A stretch of 64,000 nt of DNA. Source: Lunularia cruciata. Lineage: Eukaryota > Streptophyta > Marchantiopsida > Lunulariales > Lunulariaceae. The notes under the pieces are model-generated. The model was not told where the DNA came from, did no database searches, and was given only the letters and a program-made list of their open reading frames with translations. The stretch's first letter is position 1, and every line of letters begins with the position of its first letter. The stretch lies in assembly GCA_948567375.1 (NCBI GenBank), contig OX419761.1:13678243-13742242 (forward strand), in the 5' to 3' direction. Positions 58,141 to 64,000 of this stretch are shown in pieces. Made by a program: the position numbers and the translations under genes.

Positions 58141-58818
58141 CTATGTGCTCAAAGAGAAAATTTTAGTGATGACTCTACCATAGTAATTGGTTTTGGGTTC
58201 CAAACTGGAAAAGTTTGTAGGAAACATATTTCCATTCCTTACCAAAAACCTTTCTAAAAGTTCAACAAAGCATGATCTATTGGCCTTTGAACACGTTGAC
58301 AAGTAGAGGCCCTTTGCACAAAGCTCTAGCATTATTTCACCATCCAAATCTTTGCAAGTGCACAAGCATGATCTTGGTTGCCACTGGTGAAACAAATTAG
58401 TAATGTGCCGGCTAACAAAAATTGTAGCTTCCATGTTGTTGCACATCATTTGAGAATGTTTGGCTTGGCTGCTTACAATTGGAAGATTGTCTTGCAAGAT
58501 TTGCTCCATTGTGTAACAACATAGTGAGAGTTATAGATTGGCATATTTCTTAAGAATTGCATCACTAAGCTTGAGGCTCAACTCAATTGGATGTAAGTAG
58601 GATGTCCTAGCCCCACATTCAAAAGGTTTTGTACTCTTAAGTGTGTAATTATGGCTACGACCTGCTATAACCATCCAGTGGTTGTCTTTTGCCCAAACAT
58701 ACTTGCCATAAAATGTAGAGATCAAAAGGTGCTTGAATGAATTTGATCTACATTGATGGCAGCCATTGGCAAGCTCACCTCCTATAGCTTGACTGCACTT
58801 TGCTGTTGATAGAACCAC
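58141..58818 (-). other. minus-strand frame open for about 225 codons apart from two stops
   Basis: Two open stretches (58818-58531 and 58509-58141) are in the same frame and separated only by a few codons with two stops. The product is Cys- and Ser-rich with no recognised motif. The plus strand here has more stops, so the signal could be an antisense gene relic or chance. Confidence 0.3.
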
Positions 58819-58849
58819 AATGGTGTTATCAAGCCAACTTAGAAATGCA

Positions 58850-60240
58850 ATCTATTTAGATGCGTGAATTGAAGAAAAACTAGATAATTGGTAGTTTGGT
58901 AGTTCTCCGGGGTGCATGAAGTGAGATGAAGTGGTGCTGGTGCTAGTGTGTAAGAGTGGGACCATCGGGAGGAAGGCATGGCAATAGTAACAGATGGGGT
59001 GTTTAATTCCTAAATTTAAGTGTTGAGTTAACATGAAGTACATAAGAAAGTAGAATAATGAATGGAAAAACAAACCATGAACTAGGATTGGACACCATTT
59101 GTAAACCCATAGACCACTTATGTTTTATTTCAAGTGGTGGGGAAAAAGAAGCCTTCCATGGTCATCTAATTAAAAATTTCCTAATTGATCACCCATGGGA
59201 TGGATGAACAAAATTGAAGACTAATTTGACTACATTGAGTTCCAACATAAAGATGTATTGTAAAGACTTGTCTTGTCACCTTTTGATCATCCAACATTCA
59301 TGATCAACCTACTTCAACTACAAATATGGCATATTTTTCAAGAGTGGTTATGGTTACAACTAATTTTAACAAAATCTTGCAATAAGTTGAAGAGTGCAAT
59401 CTTCTTCTTTCCCTTAAACCTTTGGATCTTCCATGATCAACAAAATTGATCATCTCAATGTAGAATGGACCTTGATCTTGCATGAAAGTTTGAATTTACA
59501 AACCAAAACTTGAAAATGATCATGGTCATTAAGAGCTGAGAAGAGTCAACAGTGACATAACATGCTTTATGACAAGGCTACAATTCCATATAAGGGTTAC
59601 CATCTAGAGCTCTTTCATATATATATGGAATTGTAGCATCCTTCATAAAAGAGCTTTAAATGATAACACTTATTTGAGACACCTTCCCATCCAAATAAAC
59701 CACTACTTTCAAATGATGCCTCTTACATCTTAGACATCCTCAAGTCAAATGAACCTTCCATCCAAGAGTTCAGGGACAAGAGCATAAGGGAGAGTTACGT
59801 TCTAAGAACTGCCAAGGCCCTTTCAACACCTTCCATTGCAACAACGATGATGCATTTGGCTATTTGGTGGTTTCAGTTTGGAAATTTATGAGAAAGAGGC
59901 ACCTCCCATAAACCTCTTGTAAGTATTTCCATGGGATCAGATAAATTAATTTTAATCTATTTATCAACAAGGCTGTAATAGTTTAGGGTTTAGATTAATT
60001 TATAGCCAAATGAAAATTTTGGAACAACTTTTTGGGGCTTATGGTCTATGGGACCTCTTGTAACTATAAAAGCTTATAGGTTTTGGAAATTGTGACCCAT
60101 TATCCTTTAAAAGGTTACAAGAGTGCTCTTGCTAAAAAATTAAATTCTCCTTTTAGAGTCCTATAAAAATCTATGGGTTATTCATAGGCCTCGTGTAAAC
60201 TTTATTTACAATGACAAATATGTGCTAACTGAAACCTCCT
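58850..60240. other. no recognisable gene; probable LTR of the following gag relic on the right
   Basis: AT-rich. 59577-59637 forms a hairpin with 16-bp arms. From about 59600 to 60275 the sequence precedes the primer-site-like element at 60281 and is therefore likely LTR of that element, but I could not find its second copy. Confidence 0.35.
59577..59637. repeat. perfect 16-bp inverted repeat (hairpin)
   Basis: GCTACAATTCCATATA at 59577-59592 is the exact reverse complement of 59622-59637, with a 29-bp loop that contains AGAGCTCT. It could be a terminator-like hairpin or a tiny MITE remnant. Confidence 0.85.
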
Positions 60241-60280
60241 AATATGGCTCTTCAAGAATAAAACCACCAAAAATACTTTT

Positions 60281-60300
60281 TGGTGCCATTACTAGAGATA
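60281..60300 (+). promoter_or_regulatory. possible primer-binding site of Athila/Tat type
   Basis: TGGTGCCATTACTAGAGATA matches, with C-to-T and G-to-A changes, the TGGCGCCGTTGCCGGGGAT-like sequence found after the 5' LTR of plant Athila/Tat elements. It sits 245 bp upstream of a gag-like frame. Confidence 0.5.
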
Positions 60301-60499
60301 GACTCCTTGGAGAGTCTAGAGGTGGAGGAGCCAAGGTAATGAATGTCATCAAGGAACTTTATACCATGAAATATCTAGTTACCTTGAGAGCAAAGAATGA
60401 CTAGATGTGAAAAGAAACAAAAAGCTACATGACACTTAGCACAAGAATGAAACCCTCAAGCTAGAGTATCTCAACTTGAGAGGAAAATAGAACAAGACA

Positions 60500-62560
60500 C
60501 TAAGATTGCTATCCAAGGACAGCTTTTGGATAGAGAGGAAGTAGGACTCAAGAACATTGCTCAAGACTTGTTTTCTACTTTCCCAAACTTCATGATTTCA
60601 CTCTTGACCAACGCTAGTAGTCAAATATCAAGAGCCAAGGACAAAGATGAGAAGGTACCACAAGAGCACGGTCAAGAGGATACTCATGGATTGAATCTTT
60701 TCTCTATGATGAAAGAGGAAGGGTGTCACCATTGATGCTAGTAGACCTCTTCATCAAACTCTTCCAATCAAAGAAGTAGAGCTAGAAGCTTCTATGGAGC
60801 ACAAGAGTAATCTATCATGTTTGTATGCCTCAAGAGATACAAACATAGATCTATTTGCATATAAGATGGAGAAAAAAATCTTTCAGAGTTATGCACCTCA
60901 TTGAGACTTGTTTGATACCACCCCAAGGCATATATTACTTGATAACTCTAGGCTTCTTGAAAGCATGGCAAACCATACTCCCTTTGCAAGGCAACACTAT
61001 CAGAAGTTCAAAGAGAAGGATGTTGAAGAAGATCTCAATAAGTTCATGATTGAGTTTAAAGCTATATCAATAGCCAACAAGGAAAATGACAATATGGACC
61101 AACTTTGAATCTTCCAAAGTCTACTCTTAAAAAAGAAATACGGAATTGGTATACACAACTAAGATCTAACAAATGTGCAAGATTGGCCTATAGTCAAAGA
61201 ACTATTTTAGGATCAATTTTGAGAACTTGACTACAAAGCAAATGTCTCCACTACCCTTAATAGTTTGGAGTGCAAGAAGAATGAGAAGTTGAGTAACTAT
61301 ATGGAGAGATTCCAAAACCTATTGAGTTGAGTCCTTAAGCAATGTGCTACCTTGGGATACTTGGATGCCCAAGCAATGGCATGGTTCCTAGGAAGATTTC
61401 TTGCCAAACTTGGAGTCTTTATGAAAGAACAAGATCATGATACATTGGGCCAAGGCATCAATTCTATAGAGCAATATGAATCAACCAAGATAAAACCTAT
61501 TTGGAGATCATACCAAGTGCAAATCATGAAGAAGCTAATGCAAAGATCAAACCAAAGGCCAACTTTGTCATGATTAGAGTCACCTAGTACTACCACACTT
61601 GCATCACTTTCCTCATAAGATTGAAAAGAGAGCTGGAAGGAAAGGTGAGGTGTTCATAGATCAAAGATAGACTCCAACTAGAAGACTCATATGCAATTGA
61701 GATCGAAGTTAGAGGTACTCATTAGGAGGTTCACTGAATTTAAGGTTCAGATGGTCATTGTGAAGGAAATAAGGAAGTTTCCTTTGTACACTTGATCCAA
61801 TATCTAGTGTACAATCTATGGAAAGTTGGGACATGCTAATATTGAGTGTTTTTCTAATCATCCTTCTTCCTCAGTACATCAAATAAAGTGGTTACAAGAG
61901 TGGGAAAAGTAGGAGTATTATGTGGAGGAAAAAAATCCTTTGTGATACAAGAAGCTCTCTTGCACTACCCTAAGCAAAATCTCCCAATTTGTGTGTGCTA
62001 TAATTGCTGAGCACTTGACCATTGGCCGTCAAATTGTCTATGGCCCCAAATAACACCTTTGTATAAATTGCGTATCAACTATAGAGCACTAGGGCATGTG
62101 ACTGTAAATTTTGCTCAACTCCTTGTTCCAAGACAATTAGTGAGATTTGTACCTTTCTACTTCCACTCAAAGGTGATTTTGATGTTCATAATGTGAACCT
62201 AGATGTGTTGAGACCAAGCAAAGGAACTCTGTTTGATTATGAAGGTTGGCCAATTTTGGAAGTAAATTGAGTAGCAATGCACTCAAACAAACAACTAGAA
62301 AGTAGCACTTCTTCTTTGGAAACCTTGGAATTGTCAAAGCCAAGAAGAAGAAGTACAACTGACTAAAAGGGATTTTTTTTGACAAGGAAGTGAAATTAAT
62401 TGCAAGAGCCAAAGGTAATGGAGAATGCAAGGATGCTTCCACAAAGGCAATTTTGGTTTTCAAAAGGTTTCTCCTTTGTTGACAAAATCAACTTGGTATT
62501 TGGTAGACATTCAAAAGAAAGTGCAAGACTTCTTGAAGGAGGAGAGCTAAGGAAAATGAA
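60500..62560 (+). pseudogene. gag relic of a non-chromoviral Ty3/gypsy element
   Basis: An early frame (60526-60735) reads LKNIAQDLFSTFPNF, followed by capsid-like pieces with frame changes (60908-61108; 61352-61573 with AQAMAWFLGRFLAKL). A CCHC knuckle CYNC*ALDHWPSNC lies near 61992-62035, with a second degraded knuckle (ALGHVTVNF) near 62090. A protease-like trace (DMLVNLGF) occurs near 62850. RT and later domains are absent because a minus-strand element begins near 63120. Confidence 0.6.
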
Positions 62561-63136
62561 CCAAGAAAATTGAAAGGGAGAACTAGAGACATTATTGCCA
62601 AATGTACCTCATTGTGACTCAAATTTCAAGCCAATGGCAAGCAAGGTCAAAGCTTTTCCCCCAAAAAGTCTTGCATTTAAGAAGAGTGGAGTGCAATGTT
62701 CAACACCAAAGGCCTTCATCCCAAAGGAAACCATACTCAAGGTAGTTGAGAAGGAAGGTCCCATGTAGAATGAAGCTTCATCATAAAGAGTTGGACTACA
62801 AAAGCAGGGGTGGAGAAAAGCTAACTCTTTACTAGGAGTGTCCTAATATGATATGCTTGTAAATTTAGGATTCTCCAAGGAAGATATTCTGTCCAAAAAG
62901 TTGTGGGAGGATAACAATCTATACAAAAAAAATTTGGTCTTAATAATAGTCCATTGTACATAGAAACAAAACCAAACTGACCTACCTACAATCTACAAGA
63001 TTGGGCTTGAAAACTTGGGGTCTTTGAAAGTGGAAATAGAGATAAATTACAAATTCCATATTGATAAATTATATACTCCAAAGTTGATAAAGATAAATTA
63101 CATATTTCATATTGTTACATATTCCCCCAAGGCTAG

Positions 63137-63990
63137 TTGGTGACATCCTTGTTACCATGGAAGCTTCAAACTCTTGGATAGCCATTTGTACATTCTAGAG
63201 ATGAGAACGAGGCTCCCCAGTGGCATCATGAAGAAAATACCCTTTCCAAAGGAGCTTGTACTCAATATGTTGTTGGTGGCCATGTTGAGAGTGACAACAT
63301 TCAAGGATACAACCAATTTCATACTCCTCATGATCATTGATAAGGATGGGAGGAGGGAGGAGTTGGATTTGAGAGGAAAAGGAAGAAAGATTAGAAATAA
63401 AAGACTTCAACTTGGAAATGTGAAAGACAAGATGGTTTGCATATGACAAGCAAGGCAAGTTGATAAGCAACAAGAGAAATAATTTGGGTGATATCAAATA
63501 GACCTATTCAATTAGGAGAAAGTTTTTAGACTTAGGTATTAAGTGGGAGGGGTAGGTTACTAGAAAAAATCATGACCTTATCACCAAGTTGAAAGGTGAG
63601 ATAACAACAATGTTGGCCTACGTTTTGTTTTTGATGATTTTGAGCAACAAGGAGATGAGATTTAGCTTCTTGTAGGGATTGGGATATTATGGTCAAGAAG
63701 GTGGAATTATGAGGGACATGACATGGAGGAGCAAGAAGAGAATCTGGAAGAAATGGGTCTTAGCCAAAATTAAGGAAGAAGAGAGAGAATCTAGTGCTTT
63801 CTTGTTTGGAATTATTATAAGCAAACTTAGCAATTGCAATACATTCATCCCAATTGGTATGGTGAACATTGAGAAAGGCACAAAGTATATCCTTTAAGGT
63901 GCAATTTGCATGTTTGATTTGTCCATCAATTTTGAGGATGATATGACATGGACAAAGCAAGCTTGGTGCCAAGAAATTGGAAGAATGTTT
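63137..63990 (-). pseudogene. chromovirus pol C-terminus: integrase core end and chromodomain, cut by the window edge
   Basis: On the minus strand from the right edge: an IDGQ-x-KHAN block with ILCAFLNVHHTNWDECIAIAKFAYNNS (63972-63760) is the catalytic-Glu end of a Ty3/gypsy integrase (the Glu position reads Lys or His here). After broken GPY/F sequence, VFHISKLKSF and a chromodomain with HEEYEIGCILE, IEYKLLWKGY and DATGEP are seen (63420-63195). A purine tract CTTGGGGGAAT at about 63121-63131 may be its polypurine tract, with an LTR start TGTAACA at 63119. It continues beyond 64000. Confidence 0.85.
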
Positions 63991-64000
63991 ACAAAAATTT

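Noticed and set aside
1-64000. tRNA, rRNA genes and CRISPR arrays
   Set aside because: I saw no cloverleaf-forming tRNA sequence, no rRNA-like sequence and no regularly spaced short repeats; the repeats present are tandem duplications or transposon ends.

Overview
The window reads as nuclear DNA of a land plant with a large, transposon-packed genome. The evidence is nested Ty3/gypsy elements with initiator-Met-tRNA primer sites and plant-type chromodomain integrases, a MULE transposase relic, a plant-like metallothionein reading frame, and an intron-containing plant CCDC124 homologue. Retrotransposon-borne DNA methyltransferase and a LINE with a restriction-like endonuclease are unusual for seed plants. 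They make a fern, lycophyte, bryophyte or similar lineage plausible, but this is inference. No bacterial, organellar or viral gene order is seen.

Only two host genes are supported. A 60-residue metallothionein-like protein lies on the minus strand at 400-1110, split by one intron, with a cluster of GTAC motifs upstream. A CCDC124/Lso2-type ribosome-associated coiled-coil protein lies on the plus strand at 47921-49376 (two exons, 232 residues). The DNA around the second gene (about 47.5-51.5 kb) is visibly less AT-rich than the rest.

Layout: 0-2.7 kb, (TA)n and the metallothionein region; 2.7-4.8 kb, a purine-rich block of tandem duplications; 5.2-7.0 kb, a decayed Ty3/gypsy pol; 7.2-7.8 kb, a solo LTR; 8.0-18.4 kb, a decayed Ty3/gypsy element carrying a C5-cytosine DNA methyltransferase domain between protease and reverse transcriptase and a PHD finger after integrase, with a solo LTR inserted and an internal 1.8-kb inversion; 19.2-25.8 kb, a structurally complete young chromovirus (742-bp LTRs, perfect ACATG target duplication); 26.7-34.2 kb, an older Ty3/gypsy element split by a reverse-oriented relative (29338-33917) whose LTR carries seven GAAGCTTC palindromes just upstream of a TATA box; 34.3-38.5 kb, minus-strand gag relics with CCHC knuckles; 42.9-45.9 kb, a LINE relic with RLE-type endonuclease; 51.5-56.2 kb, a composite inverted repeat holding two opposed trihelix-like reading frames and a solo LTR; 56.8-58.1 kb, a MULE transposase relic; 60.3-62.6 kb, a gag relic with an Athila/Tat-like primer site; 63.1-64.0 kb, the C-terminal end of a minus-strand chromovirus running off the window.

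Almost every transposon reading frame carries stops or frameshifts, and many stops look like CAG/CAA/CGA to TAG/TAA/TGA changes, as expected from deamination of methylated cytosine. The best candidate for an undescribed system is the retrotransposon at 8.0-18.4 kb, which joins a DNA methyltransferase (chromatin writer) and a PHD finger (chromatin reader) in one mobile element. The second is the heat-shock-element-like LTR promoter of the element at 29.3-33.9 kb.
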